Shown: positions 26,115-35,648, numbered from the stretch's first letter. The stretch is 64,000 nucleotides of DNA from Pseudomonas sp. B20(2017) (GCF_002113125.1 NZ_NEJP01000009.1:124001-188000); one strand, 5' to 3'. Translations and numbers: made by a program. The notes: generated from the letters alone by a model not told the origin.

Positions 26115-26597
26115 ATGGAACCCGGAAACGCCCAGCTGTCGATGACGGTACTGATGACCCCCGACATGGCCAACTTCTCTGGCAATGTCCACGGCGGCAC
26201 CCTGCTCAAATACCTCGACGAAGTGGCTTACGCCTGCGCCAGCCGTTACGCCGGCCGCTACGTGGTGACCCTGTCGGTGGATCAGGTGATTTTCCGCGAG
26301 CCGATTCATGTCGGCGAACTGGTGACCTTCCTGGCGTCGGTGAACTACACCGGCAACACTTCGATGGAAGTCGGCATCAAAGTGGTGACCGAGAACATCC
26401 GCGAGCGCTCGGTGCGTCACACCAACAGCTGTTTCTTCACCATGGTCGCGGTGGACGATCAGCGCAAACCCGCCGCCGTACCGCCGCTGCAACCGCAGAA
26501 CAGCGAAGACAAGCGCCGCTACATGCAGGCGCAGCAACGTCGGCAGATTCGTCAGGAGCTGGAAAAGCGCTATCAGGAAATCAAGGGCGACGCCTGA
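26115..26597 (+). CDS. Acyl-CoA thioesterase (YciA-type hot-dog fold)
   Basis: 160 residues. SGNVHGGTLLKYLDEVAY near residues 21-39 contains the HGG-x-x-x-x-x-D/E active-site pattern of YciA/BACH thioesterases, and VTLSVDQVIFREPIHVGELV follows on the next strand. It hydrolyses acyl-CoA to free acid and CoA in the cytoplasm. The last 30 residues are a charged helix (QQRRQIRQELEKRYQEIK). ATG 26115 is chosen because the family starts with M-x-P-x-x-A-Q; an upstream ATG at 26097 would add six residues. Confidence 0.9.
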   Translation: MEPGNAQLSMTVLMTPDMANFSGNVHGGTLLKYLDEVAYACASRYAGRYVVTLSVDQVIFREPIHVGELVTFLASVNYTGNTSMEVGIKVVTENIRERSVRHTNSCFFTMVAVDDQRKPAAVPPLQPQNSEDKRRYMQAQQRRQIRQELEKRYQEIKGDA

Positions 26598-26632
26598 TCA
26601 GCCCTTCGATCTACGGCGCTCTGTAGATAGCT

Positions 26633-26698
26633 TTCGCGAGCAAGCCCGCTCCCACATTTGGAATGCGTTCCCCCTGTGGGAGCGGGCTTGCTCGCGAA
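26633..26698. repeat. REP palindrome doublet (REPIN)
   Basis: TTCGCGAGCAAGCCCGCTCC plus CACA at 26633-26656 and the inverse TGTGGGAGCGGGCTTGCTCG plus CGAA at 26675-26698, separated by 18 bases. It is the same family as the doublet near 15.4 kb but with the GGGC core. It lies between the convergent thioesterase and pdxY genes. Confidence 0.9.
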
Positions 26699-26713
26699 TG
26701 GGACGACGCGGTC

Positions 26714-27586
26714 TTACAGGCTGATCGGCGTAGCCTCGAACTTCACCCGAGGATGCGCAATCCGGTCTTGCGCCCTCACCAGTTGCAGCTCGTAACTGGC
26801 GCAGGCCTGGGTTTCCAGCAGCACTTCATGCACCGCCGCTGCGGTGAATTCGAACGCCGCCACCAGACTGTCGCCGAGCAGCACGCGCGCCAGGAACAGG
26901 CCGGACGTGAGATCGCCCACTCCCACCGGCTGACGCGGAAACGCCAGCAGCGGACGCCGCAGATGCCAGCTGCCCTCGGCCGTCACCAGCAACATTTCAA
27001 AGCCATCCGCCGGTTTTCCCGGATAATCCAGATGCTTGACCAGCACCGCTTTCGGCCCTCGTGCCAGCAGCGCCCGCGCCATCGCCAGGCAATCGAACAG
27101 CGACTGCGGCTTGCGTCCGGAGAAGCTGTCCAGCTCCAACTGGTTCGGGCACATGAAGTCCGCAACGGCAGCGGCCTCTTCCAGCAGGAAGTCACTGACT
27201 TCAGCAGGAACGCTGCAACCCTTTTCCGGATGCCCCATCACCGGATCACACAGATAAAGGGCTTTCGGGTTGACTGCCTTGATCCGCTCGATGCCACTGA
27301 GAATCGCCCGGCCCTGCGCCGCGCTGCCGAGATAGCCGGACAGCACGGCATCGCAATTGCCCAGCTCACCGATGGCGGCGATGCCTTCGACCAGTTCGGG
27401 GATCCGGTGCGGCGCCAGCACTTCGCCGGCCCACTGGCCATACTGCGTATGGTTGGAGAACTGCACCGTATTGAGCGGCCAGACATTCACCCCGACCCGC
27501 TGCATCGGAAAAACCGCAGCGCTGTTGCCGGCGTGGCCGAACACCACATGGGACTGGATGGCGAGCAGATGAGGCGTACGTTTCAT
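26714..27586 (-). CDS. pdxY: Pyridoxal kinase PdxY
   Basis: 290 residues, ribokinase-like fold. It opens [20 protein letters not shown], the N-terminal PdxY/PdxK signature, has [11 protein letters not shown] and ends the catalytic region with [18 protein letters not shown], whose GxGD holds the catalytic Asp. It phosphorylates pyridoxal to PLP in the salvage pathway. PdxK and PdxY are paralogues; length and motif fit PdxY. It is divergent from the DUF3301 gene. Confidence 0.94.
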   Translation of the reverse strand: MKRTPHLLAIQSHVVFGHAGNSAAVFPMQRVGVNVWPLNTVQFSNHTQYGQWAGEVLAPHRIPELVEGIAAIGELGNCDAVLSGYLGSAAQGRAILSGIERIKAVNPKALYLCDPVMGHPEKGCSVPAEVSDFLLEEAAAVADFMCPNQLELDSFSGRKPQSLFDCLAMARALLARGPKAVLVKHLDYPGKPADGFEMLLVTAEGSWHLRRPLLAFPRQPVGVGDLTSGLFLARVLLGDSLVAAFEFTAAAVHEVLLETQACASYELQLVRAQDRIAHPRVKFEATPISL

Positions 27587-27703
27587 TCGGGTTTTTCCGT
27601 AAAACGATTGAAATTCAAGCCGCGCAGTATGCGACGAAACGCAGCCTGTACGACAGACCGGCGACACAGTTAAGCTGACGCCATCATTTGGAGTTTCGTG
27701 TTG

Positions 27704-28117
27704 ATGCTCACCCTGGAAAACATTTTCGTGCTGATGCTGTTCGCCGTCGCCGGTGCGTGGCTCTGGCACAACCACGGCTTGCGCGAGCGGGCGCTGGAGC
27801 GGGTCAAACAGCATTGCGTGAATGTCGGCGTCGAGTTGCTCGACGGTAACGTGGCGCTGAAGAAGATCGGCTTGATAAAGGACGCCAGTGGTCGGCGACG
27901 TCTGGCCCGGGTCTACAATTTCGAATTCACCGTGACCGGCGAGACTCGGCACAACGGCACCATCACCCAATTCGGTGCGCACAGCGCGCAGATCGAACTG
28001 GCACCCTACCCGGCGCCATTCGATGACACACCGCCCGTGGTGGAAGTGACCAAGCCGCGTGGTGAAGTAATCGAGCTGAGCCAGTGGCGTCAGGAACACA
28101 CCAAGTGGAAGCCTTGA
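27704..28117 (+). CDS. DUF3301-domain membrane-anchored protein
   Basis: 137 residues. An N-terminal transmembrane helix ([16 protein letters not shown]) is followed by a soluble basic region with [12 protein letters not shown] and [16 protein letters not shown], the DUF3301 pattern. The C-terminal part should lie in the cytoplasm or periplasm as a small beta domain. No function is known for the family. ATG 27704 follows GGAG at a suitable distance; a GTG two codons earlier is possible. Confidence 0.82.
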   Translation: MLTLENIFVLMLFAVAGAWLWHNHGLRERALERVKQHCVNVGVELLDGNVALKKIGLIKDASGRRRLARVYNFEFTVTGETRHNGTITQFGAHSAQIELAPYPAPFDDTPPVVEVTKPRGEVIELSQWRQEHTKWKP

Positions 28118-28118
28118 A

Positions 28119-29090
28119 TCAGCTCGCCTGAAGCCGACACTGAGCCAGCGCAGTCTGTAATTCATCGACCGCCTGCGGCTCGTCGAAAATCAGTTCGATC
28201 CGGGAGTCCTTGCGCCATTCACTGGGCAGCCAGCTGAGCTCGGCATTGTCCAGCGAATTGGCTGACTGCCAGCCGTCCGGGCTGTGAATCACCAGTTTGG
28301 CCCGGCGCCAGTTCAGGCTTTTCAGCCATTGGGTTATCCCCGGCACATCGAACACCTGGCTCGGATGCCAGCGCCAACCGATGCTCCAACCACCCTCCTG
28401 CGTCTGACTCAGGCAGATCGGCAATGCCGGATCGCTCCAGATGGCCGGCATTTGCGCCAACCCCTGGGGCACGACCAACTTATCCACACCTGCTTGCGCC
28501 TGCACCGCCAGACCCGGCAACTCGCTGAGTGGCAACATCGCCTGCTGCGTCCAAATCAGTCGGACAGGCGGCAACTGCCGGGTGATTCGCTCACGCGAGG
28601 GCTCGTCGAGGCTATCTGCCTTGTTCAACAGCAGCAGGCCTGCGCTGGACAAGGTTTCCTGTTGCGCGTCCGGCAGCGGTTTGCCCGCGGCGAGGGCCTG
28701 GGCGTCCAGCACCAGCACGCAAGGTTGTACGGCGAGTACGCCTTGCCACGGCGCCTCGTTCAATTGCTTCAGCAACTGCGCCGGGTGCCCGAGCCCCGAG
28801 GGCTCGATGAACAAGCGATCCGGCCGTGCCTTGCGCAACAATCGCCCCAGACCGATCTGGAACGGCGCACCGTTCACGCAACACAAACAGCCTCCGGCCA
28901 CTTCGCCCAGTGCGATACCATCGGCGTCGCGAGTCAACAGCGCAGCGTCGAGCCCGATCTGGCCGAACTCGTTGATCAGCACCGCCCAACGCTCGCCCGC
29001 CGGTCGCTGCGCCATGAGCTGGTGGATCAGGCTGGTCTTGCCCGCGCCCAAGGGGCCGGCGATGACGTGGGTGGGAATGTTCTGCAACAT
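28119..29090 (-). CDS. COG0523 GTPase (CobW/YjiA-like metallochaperone)
   Basis: 323 residues. P-loop [10 protein letters not shown] near residues 12-21, Switch segment [14 protein letters not shown], the metal-binding G-C-x-C-C motif as GGCLCC near residue 67, Walker [11 protein letters not shown] and NKAD for guanine recognition. The C-terminal CobW_C domain is present. COG0523 proteins are GTP-dependent metal (often zinc) chaperones or insertases. It is a second member beside zigA in the same island. Its start is only 25 bases from the divergent small secreted protein. Confidence 0.9.
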   Translation of the reverse strand: MLQNIPTHVIAGPLGAGKTSLIHQLMAQRPAGERWAVLINEFGQIGLDAALLTRDADGIALGEVAGGCLCCVNGAPFQIGLGRLLRKARPDRLFIEPSGLGHPAQLLKQLNEAPWQGVLAVQPCVLVLDAQALAAGKPLPDAQQETLSSAGLLLLNKADSLDEPSRERITRQLPPVRLIWTQQAMLPLSELPGLAVQAQAGVDKLVVPQGLAQMPAIWSDPALPICLSQTQEGGWSIGWRWHPSQVFDVPGITQWLKSLNWRRAKLVIHSPDGWQSANSLDNAELSWLPSEWRKDSRIELIFDEPQAVDELQTALAQCRLQAS

Positions 29091-29115
29091 GATCAAGGTT
29101 TTCTGGAGGTCGAAG

Positions 29116-29472
29116 ATGCGGTGGACGGGATGGTCGTTGCTGCTGGCGCTGGTGTCGGGCGAGGTATTGGCACAGGCCTGCGTGGTGCACAGCCAGGCGG
29201 AGCGGCTCGACGTGAAAGTCTGCCAGCAGAACCGCAACATCCCGGAAAAACTGTTCAACGACGGCTTCTGCCAGCCGACCCTGGCCGGGCAGAAAGTCGA
29301 GGTTCAATACGTCGACCAGTGCCCCGCCGGCGCATTCGGCGTCTGCAGCAACGCGCAAGTCGCCAATATGCCTTATCGCCAGGATATCCACTATTACGGC
29401 GTGGCCACCGATTCGGCGTATTTGCAGCCCTATTGCGAGGCCCAGAGTCAGGGGAAATGGCTCAAACCCTGA
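29116..29472 (+). CDS. Small secreted cysteine-rich protein
   Basis: 118 residues. A Sec signal peptide (WSLLLALVSGEVLAQA) is followed by a mature chain of about 98 residues with six cysteines (ACVVHS, VCQQN, GFCQPT, DQCPAG, GVCSN, YCEAQ), enough for three disulfides in the periplasm. GGAGG lies at an ideal distance from the ATG. No domain is recognised. It is sandwiched between a COG0523 gene and the DUF1826 gene of the zinc island, a position also occupied by a small secreted protein in P. aeruginosa, so a zinc-related role is plausible but unproven. Confidence 0.8.
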   Translation: MRWTGWSLLLALVSGEVLAQACVVHSQAERLDVKVCQQNRNIPEKLFNDGFCQPTLAGQKVEVQYVDQCPAGAFGVCSNAQVANMPYRQDIHYYGVATDSAYLQPYCEAQSQGKWLKP

Positions 29473-29476
29473 GGCG

Positions 29477-30127
29477 CTATGCGAGCCAGTCGAGGGTCAG
29501 CATCAGCCGCCGCTCACCCGGCGCCGGTTGCGGTGAGCGATGGATCAACCCGAAACCTTCGTTGCCGTGCCACTTTTCGCCCTTGAGCAATGCCACTTCG
29601 CCCCGACTCAATTGCTGAATCCGTGACGCTTCCTGCGGCTCGGCTTGCGGCTGTCCCAGTTGCCGACGATCCATCTGCCCTTCCCTTAGCCATTCACTGC
29701 CGACACCGGCGTACGTGGTGATCAACCGCACCGGCACATGATCGACGTGAAAACGCGGACACATGGCCTTGTCCAGCACCCGCAGGCGCAAGCCGATCCT
29801 CCGCGCGCCCAGCAGGCAGGCGAAGGCACTGACCAGCCATTTCAGATCGGCGATAAACCCTTCATAGCCTTCCAGATCGCGAAAGCCGCGGGCCAGTCCC
29901 GTGAGATCCGGTTCTGCATCGTCGTCCGGCAATTCCAGGCACAGCGACTCGGCGTAAGGCTCGTTCAGAGACAGCAACAAGTCCGCGAATTCGGCAATGT
30001 GCAGCGGAAGCTGGCGTTGCCAGACCGCGAGGTTGGTCTCGTCCTCAAGAATGCTCGCCAGTGCCTGCGGGGTCCGGCCGAAAGACTGATGACGCGTGCT
30101 GCCTGGCAGCGGTTTCAGGGCGAGCAT
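29477..30127 (-). CDS. DUF1826-domain protein
   Basis: 216 residues. Contains the family core RFHVDHVPVRLITTYAGVGS and, near the C-terminus, GEVALLKGEKWHGN followed by HRSP. The H-x-D-x-V arrangement and the later His recall a metal-dependent dioxygenase-like cupin, but the activity is unknown. It starts on the last base of the zigA stop codon (1-base overlap, TGATG), so both are translated from one message and share the zinc-starvation promoter. Confidence 0.87.
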   Translation of the reverse strand: MLALKPLPGSTRHQSFGRTPQALASILEDETNLAVWQRQLPLHIAEFADLLLSLNEPYAESLCLELPDDDAEPDLTGLARGFRDLEGYEGFIADLKWLVSAFACLLGARRIGLRLRVLDKAMCPRFHVDHVPVRLITTYAGVGSEWLREGQMDRRQLGQPQAEPQEASRIQQLSRGEVALLKGEKWHGNEGFGLIHRSPQPAPGERRLMLTLDWLA

Positions 30128-31332
30128 CAGGCGACCTCATCGTGCCAGGAGCCAAACGGATCGCGCAGTTTTAGCCAGCCTTGAGTACCGAGCGCCATTT
30201 CATCATCGGTCAGCAGGCAACCATCCAGTTCCGACGACAGCTGTGCGAAATCGATGTTCTGCCCGATAAACACCAGCTCCTGGCGACAATCGCCTACGCT
30301 GGCGATCCAGTTTTCCATGATCGCGGCGGTACTTTCCTGATCCTGCGGCCACTGTTCTTTCGGCACAAAGCGCCACCAACGTCCGGCGAAACCGTGGCGC
30401 ATCAGACCACCTGCCTGCGACCAGCTGCCGGCATCGGTGGGTTTGCTGGCCAGCCAGAAGAAGCCTTTGGAGCGCAGCAGTTTGCCGTTTACCCAAGGGC
30501 GATCGATGAAGTCGAAGAAGCGCTGCGGATGAAAGGGCCGGCGTGCCCGATAGGCCGTGGATGCGATGCCGTATTCCTCGGTTTCCGGCACATGTGCCCC
30601 GCGCAGTTCCTGCAACCAGCCCGGGGCCTGGGCGGCTTTTTCGAAGTCGAAACGACCGGTATTGAGAATTTTCTCCAGCGGCACCTCACCCATGACCATC
30701 GGGATGATCTCGGCCTGAGCGTTGAGACGTCTGAGAATGGCCATCAGCTCTTCCCGCTCGCGGCTGCTGATCAAGTCGATCTTGCTGATCAACAGGACGT
30801 CGGCGAACTCGATCTGTTCGATCAGCAGGTCGGTGATCGAGCGCTCATCCTCTTCACCGAGGAATTCACCACGGGACGCGAGGTTTTCAGCGGCTTGGTA
30901 GTCCGGCAGGAAGTTCATGCCGTCGACTACAGTGACCATGGTGTCGAGACGAGCGATGTCGGCGAGGCTTTGCCCCTGCTCATCACGGAAGGTGAATGTC
31001 TCAGCCACCGGCAACGGCTCGGAGATTCCCGTGGATTCGATCAACAGATAGTCGAAGCGGCCTTCGCGGGCCAGCTGACTGACCTCTTCAAGCAGGTCTT
31101 CGCGTAACGTACAGCAGATACAGCCATTGCTCATCTCCACGAGCTTCTCTTCGGCACGGTTCAGGCTGACATCACGCTGGACTTCGCTGCCATCGATATT
31201 GATCTCGCTCATATCATTGACGATAACAGCGACACGCAAATCGTCTCTGTTACGTAGTACGTAATTCAAAAGTGTACTTTTTCCGGCGCCGAGAAAGCCG
31301 GACAAAACGGTCACAGGAAGTCGGGAAGACAT
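30127..31332 (-). CDS. zigA: Zinc-responsive COG0523 GTPase metallochaperone ZigA
   Basis: 401 residues. P-loop [32 protein letters not shown] with the G-C-x-C-C metal site near residue 70, [10 protein letters not shown] (Walker B), [10 protein letters not shown], and a C-terminal CobW_C domain (about 285-390) with [12 protein letters not shown]. ZigA hands zinc to client enzymes when zinc is scarce. A near-perfect Zur box lies about 130 bases upstream of the start, and the downstream DUF1826 gene overlaps it. The length and context match the P. aeruginosa protein next to the Zur-controlled genes. Confidence 0.92.
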   Translation of the reverse strand: MSSRLPVTVLSGFLGAGKSTLLNYVLRNRDDLRVAVIVNDMSEINIDGSEVQRDVSLNRAEEKLVEMSNGCICCTLREDLLEEVSQLAREGRFDYLLIESTGISEPLPVAETFTFRDEQGQSLADIARLDTMVTVVDGMNFLPDYQAAENLASRGEFLGEEDERSITDLLIEQIEFADVLLISKIDLISSREREELMAILRRLNAQAEIIPMVMGEVPLEKILNTGRFDFEKAAQAPGWLQELRGAHVPETEEYGIASTAYRARRPFHPQRFFDFIDRPWVNGKLLRSKGFFWLASKPTDAGSWSQAGGLMRHGFAGRWWRFVPKEQWPQDQESTAAIMENWIASVGDCRQELVFIGQNIDFAQLSSELDGCLLTDDEMALGTQGWLKLRDPFGSWHDEVA

Positions 31333-31461
31333 TGGATAAACCTCATCAGACGGTCGCTAAACAGCGCTGGAGGCTCTCGGGGCGAGCGTTCTTGGGCTTC
31401 GATGGAATCACCAGGGAAACGGACGCTTGAAATGGAAGCCACGGAAAGCCTTGTCCGATAA

Positions 31462-31476
31462 TGTTATAGTATAACA
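31462..31476. promoter_or_regulatory. Zur box between zigA and a small secreted protein gene
   Basis: TGTTATAGTATAACA is a perfect palindrome around one base and matches the gammaproteobacterial Zur core TGTTATANTATAACA at every position. It is placed in the divergent promoter so that zinc-loaded Zur could repress both genes. Confidence 0.88.
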
Positions 31477-31554
31477 ACAAAATCAATCCACTCTCTTCTT
31501 GCCCAAAGTGACAAAGGGCCCGAAGCTGCAATCAGGTCGTCGCCGAGTGACATC

Positions 31555-31929
31555 ATGAAAACTGTGCTGAAATACTCGTTTATCTGCCTGGCATTGCTGA
31601 CGCTGAAAGCCGAAGCACAAGTGCCGGGGCTCGCCAATTGCACGCGCAGCGCGAACCTTTTGGCGTGCATCGATGGCAACGGCAACGCCTATAGCGTCAA
31701 CACGGTCGGCAGCACGATTTACCTGCGCGGATTTGAAAAAGCCGGAAACCGCTATTGGGCGCAAACCAACAGCCGCTATGGACAACTGACATTCTTCACC
31801 GGCATCGCTTCCGATGGAGAAGCTTGGGTTGGCTACAACCGCCGTGTGGGCTGGACGACGATCAACCGGTTCTCCAGCTCCGGCGGCAGCAGCGCGAAGT
31901 TCACCTGCAGCCGGATCACTGGCTGCTAA
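31555..31929 (+). CDS. Small secreted protein under a probable Zur box
   Basis: 124 residues. A signal peptide (YSFICLALLTLKAEA) precedes a mature chain of about 100 residues with four cysteines: NCTRSANLLACIDGNG near the start and CSRITGC at the very end. Middle segments GSTIYLRGFEKAGNRYWAQ and GWTTINRFSSSGGS suggest a small beta-rich domain. No family is recognised. It is divergent from zigA across a perfect Zur box and its stop overlaps that of the convergent amidase by four bases. In P. aeruginosa this position holds dksA2, which is not seen here. Confidence 0.8.
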   Translation: MKTVLKYSFICLALLTLKAEAQVPGLANCTRSANLLACIDGNGNAYSVNTVGSTIYLRGFEKAGNRYWAQTNSRYGQLTFFTGIASDGEAWVGYNRRVGWTTINRFSSSGGSSAKFTCSRITGC

Positions 31930-33125
31930 ACCCGCGATCCTTTCTGCTCTTGCTGCCAGGCCATGTAGCTGTCGACAGGTGGATTTTTCTGGAAATAGCG
32001 CTGCAAGCCCTCAAACAAACCGTCTGCCACGGCTTGCTGATGACGCGCCGTCACCAGGCGCTGACTGTCCCGCGCATTGGAAATGAACCCGGTTTCCACC
32101 AGGATCGACGGCACATCCGGCGATTTCAGAACGGCAAATCCAGCCTGTTCCACACGTTTTTGATGCAGCGTGGTGATGCCGGCCAAGCTGCCGAGCACTG
32201 TGCTTCCGAGTTGCAAACTGGCGGCGATGGTTGCGTTCATCGACATGTCGAGGATCACGCCAGCGAGCATCGGATCCTTGTCCTTGAGATTGAGCAGGCT
32301 GGTCGCGCCGAGCAGATCCACACCGTTCTCACGCTGCGCCATGAAGCGCGCGGTGGCGGAAGTGGCACCGCCTTCCGAAAGGCAATACACCGACGCGCCA
32401 GAGGCGGTTAGACGCGGTGCAGCATCGGCGTGCACCGAGACGAACATGTCGGCTTTGTGCTGACGCGCGATCTCCACACGCTTGCGTAACGGGACGAAAA
32501 AATCGTCGTTACGAACCAGCTTCACATCAAAGCCTTTCTCGCGCTTAAGCCGACGTGCGAGCAATTGCGCAATGGACAGAACCACATCCTTTTCACGCTC
32601 GCCCTTGGCGCCGATTGCCCCTGGATCTTTTCCGCCATGACCAGGGTCGACCACCACCATGATGTCGCGCTTGGGGTGAGATTTTTCCTGGGGTGTTTCA
32701 CGTGGAACGCTCGCAGGCAGCCCCGATGATGCACTCATCAAGTCCAAAACCAGACGGTGCCCTTGCCCATCTTGAGGCGCCAGCAAGAATGAGTTGAGCT
32801 GAACCGGGCTGCTTAGATCCAGTACGATCCGGGAGTTCCCTTGGCCAAAATGGCCGGAGCGAATCGAATGAATAGGGGTGCCGGATAACGCCAACTGGCT
32901 GAAATCCCCACTGAGGCTGGCGCCGCTGAAATCGATGATCAACCGCTCGGGCGCACTCAAGGTGAATGTCTTATAGCTCACGGGACCACTCAGATCGAAC
33001 ACCAGCCGAAGCTTGTCATCCGAACGCCAAAGCCGCGCATTGCGTATCTGCGTGGCGGACACCGAAAAAGGCAAAACAAAGGCCGCGCTGGCCAGCATCA
33101 GGTTGAGCAAGTGGCGTCTGTGCAT
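31926..33125 (-). CDS. amiA: N-acetylmuramoyl-L-alanine amidase, AmiA/AmiC type
   Basis: 399 residues with a signal peptide (LLNLMLASAAFVLPFSVSA; an RR near the start leaves Tat export possible). Residues about 28-130 are an AMIN domain (LRLVFDLSGPVSYKTFTLS) for septal localisation. The Amidase_3 domain (about 155-385) has the zinc ligands and catalytic Glu in VVDPGHGGKDPGAIG, MFVSVHADAA and ILVETGFISN. It cleaves the peptide stem from murein during cell separation. Being next to folE2 with a Zur box in front, it is the zinc-starvation paralogue found in P. aeruginosa. Confidence 0.92.
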   Translation of the reverse strand: MHRRHLLNLMLASAAFVLPFSVSATQIRNARLWRSDDKLRLVFDLSGPVSYKTFTLSAPERLIIDFSGASLSGDFSQLALSGTPIHSIRSGHFGQGNSRIVLDLSSPVQLNSFLLAPQDGQGHRLVLDLMSASSGLPASVPRETPQEKSHPKRDIMVVVDPGHGGKDPGAIGAKGEREKDVVLSIAQLLARRLKREKGFDVKLVRNDDFFVPLRKRVEIARQHKADMFVSVHADAAPRLTASGASVYCLSEGGATSATARFMAQRENGVDLLGATSLLNLKDKDPMLAGVILDMSMNATIAASLQLGSTVLGSLAGITTLHQKRVEQAGFAVLKSPDVPSILVETGFISNARDSQRLVTARHQQAVADGLFEGLQRYFQKNPPVDSYMAWQQEQKGSRV

Positions 33126-33164
33126 ATGAAAGCCTGTTCATGAAAAAGGCATCGTGGTTTGAAT

Positions 33165-33179
33165 TGTTATAATGTAACA
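33165..33179. promoter_or_regulatory. Zur box between amiA and folE2
   Basis: TGTTATAATGTAACA matches the Zur core TGTTATANTATAACA with one mismatch, inside a wider palindrome bounded by GAATT and AAATTC. It lies about 40 bases from amiA and 30 bases from folE2, so it can control both divergent transcripts. Confidence 0.88.
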
Positions 33180-33209
33180 TCAAATTCAATCACCATGATG
33201 GAACTGCTC

Positions 33210-34106
33210 ATGAACGCGCTGACTTTGCCGGATGTCGCGGCTCAAGCCGCCCGCCAGGCCCTGCCTCTCGAATGGGTGGGGATGTGCGGCATCGCATTAC
33301 CTGTGTTTATCGAAGGCCAACGCCTGGCCGCCAAAGCGGATGCAGGCGTCAGTCTGGATGATGGAGACGCCCGCGGCATTCACATGTCGCGGCTCTATCT
33401 GGGGCTGGAAGCGCTGGAGCAGCAGAACCTTTCTCCCGCCCTTCTGCGAAAAGCTCTGCAGCGTTTTCTCGACAGCCACGAAAATTTGTCCGAAGCCGCC
33501 TATCTCAATATCCACACCGATTTACTCCTGAGAAGGCCCGCGTTGGTCAGTCCTTTGGCAGGATGGAAAACCTATCCCGTCACTGTTTCAGCCCAGCTAA
33601 AAAACAAAGTGTTCCACGTGGAACTGAAAATCGACGTCGCGTACTCCTCAACTTGCCCGTGTTCTGCGGCATTGGCGCGGCAGTTGATCCAGCAACAATT
33701 CGTCGACGACTTCGCCAACAAACCGCTGCAACACGCCGATGTGCTGGCGTGGTTGGGCTCGACCCAAGGCATCGTAGCCACACCACACAGCCAACGCAGT
33801 ACCGCCCAGTTGCATCTGCACCTGGACGAATTCGTCGACGAACTACCCCTGACGTCCATCATCAACGACGCTGAAGCCGCCCTCGGCACCGCCGTGCAAA
33901 CCGCTGTGAAACGCGCCGACGAACAAGCCTTCGCCCTCGCCAATGGTCAGAACCTGATGTTCTGCGAAGACGCTGCCCGACGCCTGAACCTGGCGCTGCG
34001 CCGCTCACCCGGTGTCAGCCAATTCCACGTAAGAGTCATCCACGCCGAAAGCCTTCATGCTCACGACGCCGTCGCCGAGAGTTATTGGCGCCGGGAGGAG
34101 CCATGA
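33210..34106 (+). CDS. folE2: GTP cyclohydrolase FolE2 (type IB, zinc-independent)
   Basis: 298 residues. Carries the FolE2 (COG1469) segments WVGMCGIALPV and YSSTCPCSAAL with the metal-ligand Cys near residue 149, and NLMFCEDAARRL. It converts GTP to dihydroneopterin triphosphate for folate synthesis and can use metals other than zinc, which lets it stand in for FolE when zinc is short. ATG 33210 starts MNALTLPDVA; earlier ATGs overlap the Zur box. First gene of a tight five-gene unit that follows (overlaps ATGA, TGATG, ATGA). Confidence 0.94.
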   Translation: MNALTLPDVAAQAARQALPLEWVGMCGIALPVFIEGQRLAAKADAGVSLDDGDARGIHMSRLYLGLEALEQQNLSPALLRKALQRFLDSHENLSEAAYLNIHTDLLLRRPALVSPLAGWKTYPVTVSAQLKNKVFHVELKIDVAYSSTCPCSAALARQLIQQQFVDDFANKPLQHADVLAWLGSTQGIVATPHSQRSTAQLHLHLDEFVDELPLTSIINDAEAALGTAVQTAVKRADEQAFALANGQNLMFCEDAARRLNLALRRSPGVSQFHVRVIHAESLHAHDAVAESYWRREEP

Positions 34107-34771
34107 TTCACTGCCAGAACCTGAGCTGGGGAGCACCCGGCCAACCGCTCACCGCACCGATTAACATGAAGTTGGAAAGCGGCAGCTTGACAGCAATCAT
34201 CGGCGTCAACGGCAGCGGCAAAAGCAGCCTGCTCAAAGTCATCGCCGGATTACAGCGACCGCTGTCCGGCAAGGTCGAGTTGGGTGTTCCACGCCAAAGC
34301 GGTTTGTCCTTCCTGCCTCAGCAACAGCATCTGGATCGACAGTTCCCGATCAGCCTTCAGGAATTGGTGGCTGCCGGTTTCTGGGGGCGCCGACTGTCAT
34401 CGCAACTCAGGGCTCAACGTCTCGAAGCTGCGCTCGAGGATTGGCACCTGAGCGGACTGGAACATCGTCCCCTGATGGCCCTTTCCGGTGGAGAACTGCA
34501 ACGCGCTCTGCTCGCCCGATTGAGTCTGGCCGACACACCGTTGCTGCTGCTCGACGAACCCCATGCCGCGCTCGACGAACTGGGCCAGGAGCTGTTGTGG
34601 CAACACCTGCACGCCTGGCATGAACAAGGACGAACCCTGGTCGTGGTTTGCCACGACCTTGCCGCTGTGCGCCAACACATCCCACAAACTTTGCTGATCA
34701 AACAGAGCGGCTGCGCATTCGGCAGCAGTGCCGACCTCATCCAGCAAACACCTCACACGCAGGTGGCCTGA
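34103..34771 (+). CDS. Zinc-type ABC transporter ATP-binding protein
   Basis: 222 residues. Walker A GVNGSGKSSLLK, Q-loop LSFLPQQQHLDRQF, signature LSGGELQRALLARL, Walker B TPLLLLDEP and H-loop VCHDLA identify an ABC ATPase of the ZnuC/MntA group. It powers the import system formed with the next two genes. It starts within the folE2 stop codon (ATGA). Position in the Zur-controlled unit points to zinc. It is a second system if the classical znu genes exist elsewhere, so no znu symbol is given. Confidence 0.9.
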   Translation: MIHCQNLSWGAPGQPLTAPINMKLESGSLTAIIGVNGSGKSSLLKVIAGLQRPLSGKVELGVPRQSGLSFLPQQQHLDRQFPISLQELVAAGFWGRRLSSQLRAQRLEAALEDWHLSGLEHRPLMALSGGELQRALLARLSLADTPLLLLDEPHAALDELGQELLWQHLHAWHEQGRTLVVVCHDLAAVRQHIPQTLLIKQSGCAFGSSADLIQQTPHTQVA

Positions 34772-35637
34772 TGTTGACGCTCAGCCATCTATGGCAGCCG
34801 TTCCACGAGTTCGTCTTCATGCGTCGGGCCCTGCTCGGCGGTCTGGTATTGGCGTGCAGTACGGCACCACTGGGCGTGTTTCTGATACTGCGCCGGATGA
34901 GTCTGATCGGCGACGCCGTCGCCCACGGCATCCTCCCCGGCGCAGCGTTGGGGTTCTGGTTCGCCGGGCTGAGTCTGCCGGCGCTGACCCTTGGCGGACT
35001 CGGAGCCGGCCTTAGCATGGCCGGACTCGCCGCATGGATCACCCGACGCACCGGCCTGCGCGAAGACGCCAGCCTCGCCGCGATCTATCCCATCTCGCTG
35101 GCCAGCGGCGTACTGATTCTCGGCATCGCCGGCAAGCGACTGGATCTACTGCACCTGCTGTTCGGCTCTGCCTTGGCGGTGGACGGGCCGACCCTCAACG
35201 GCATGTTGTGGGTATCGGCGCTCAGCCTGATGGCCATGGCGCTGATCTACGAACCCCTGCTGCTCGACACCCTCGATCCGTTTTTCCTGCGCACGGTCAG
35301 CCGACTCGGCCCCGTCGCCCATGGTGTGTTCCTGACGCTGGTGGTGCTGAATCTGGTGATCGGCTTCCAGGCGATCGGCGCCCTGATGGTGGTCGGCCTG
35401 ATGATGCTGCCCGCCGCCGCTTCACGCTTCTGGAGCCGGCGCCTGCCGATCCTGATTGCCATCGCCGCGCTCATCGGTTGCGCATCGGTATGGCTTGGTC
35501 TGTTGCTGTCGTTCTACTACTCGCTGCCCAGCGGCCCGGCCATCGTGCTGGTCGCCGGTGTCGGTTACTTGCTGTCCGTGGTGTTCGGACCGGTTCACGG
35601 TCTGTTGCGCCGCCCGCCTTTGCTCACATCCCAATGA
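34771..35637 (+). CDS. Zinc-type ABC transporter permease (ABC-3 family)
   Basis: 288 residues with about eight hydrophobic segments. VFLILRRMSLIGDAVAHGIL is the family signature of Zn/Mn ABC-3 permeases, and GVFLTLVVLNLVIGFQAIGA near the C-terminal third is the cytoplasmic coupling region. It forms the membrane channel of the importer. It overlaps the stop of the ATPase gene by one base (TGATG). Confidence 0.92.
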   Translation: MLTLSHLWQPFHEFVFMRRALLGGLVLACSTAPLGVFLILRRMSLIGDAVAHGILPGAALGFWFAGLSLPALTLGGLGAGLSMAGLAAWITRRTGLREDASLAAIYPISLASGVLILGIAGKRLDLLHLLFGSALAVDGPTLNGMLWVSALSLMAMALIYEPLLLDTLDPFFLRTVSRLGPVAHGVFLTLVVLNLVIGFQAIGALMVVGLMMLPAAASRFWSRRLPILIAIAALIGCASVWLGLLLSFYYSLPSGPAIVLVAGVGYLLSVVFGPVHGLLRRPPLLTSQ

Positions 35638-35648
35638 GGTGTTTCCCG

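Noticed and set aside
26609..26628. ATCTAC/GTAGAT hairpin after the thioesterase gene
   Set aside because: Six-bp AT-rich stem without a T-run; too weak to call a terminator.
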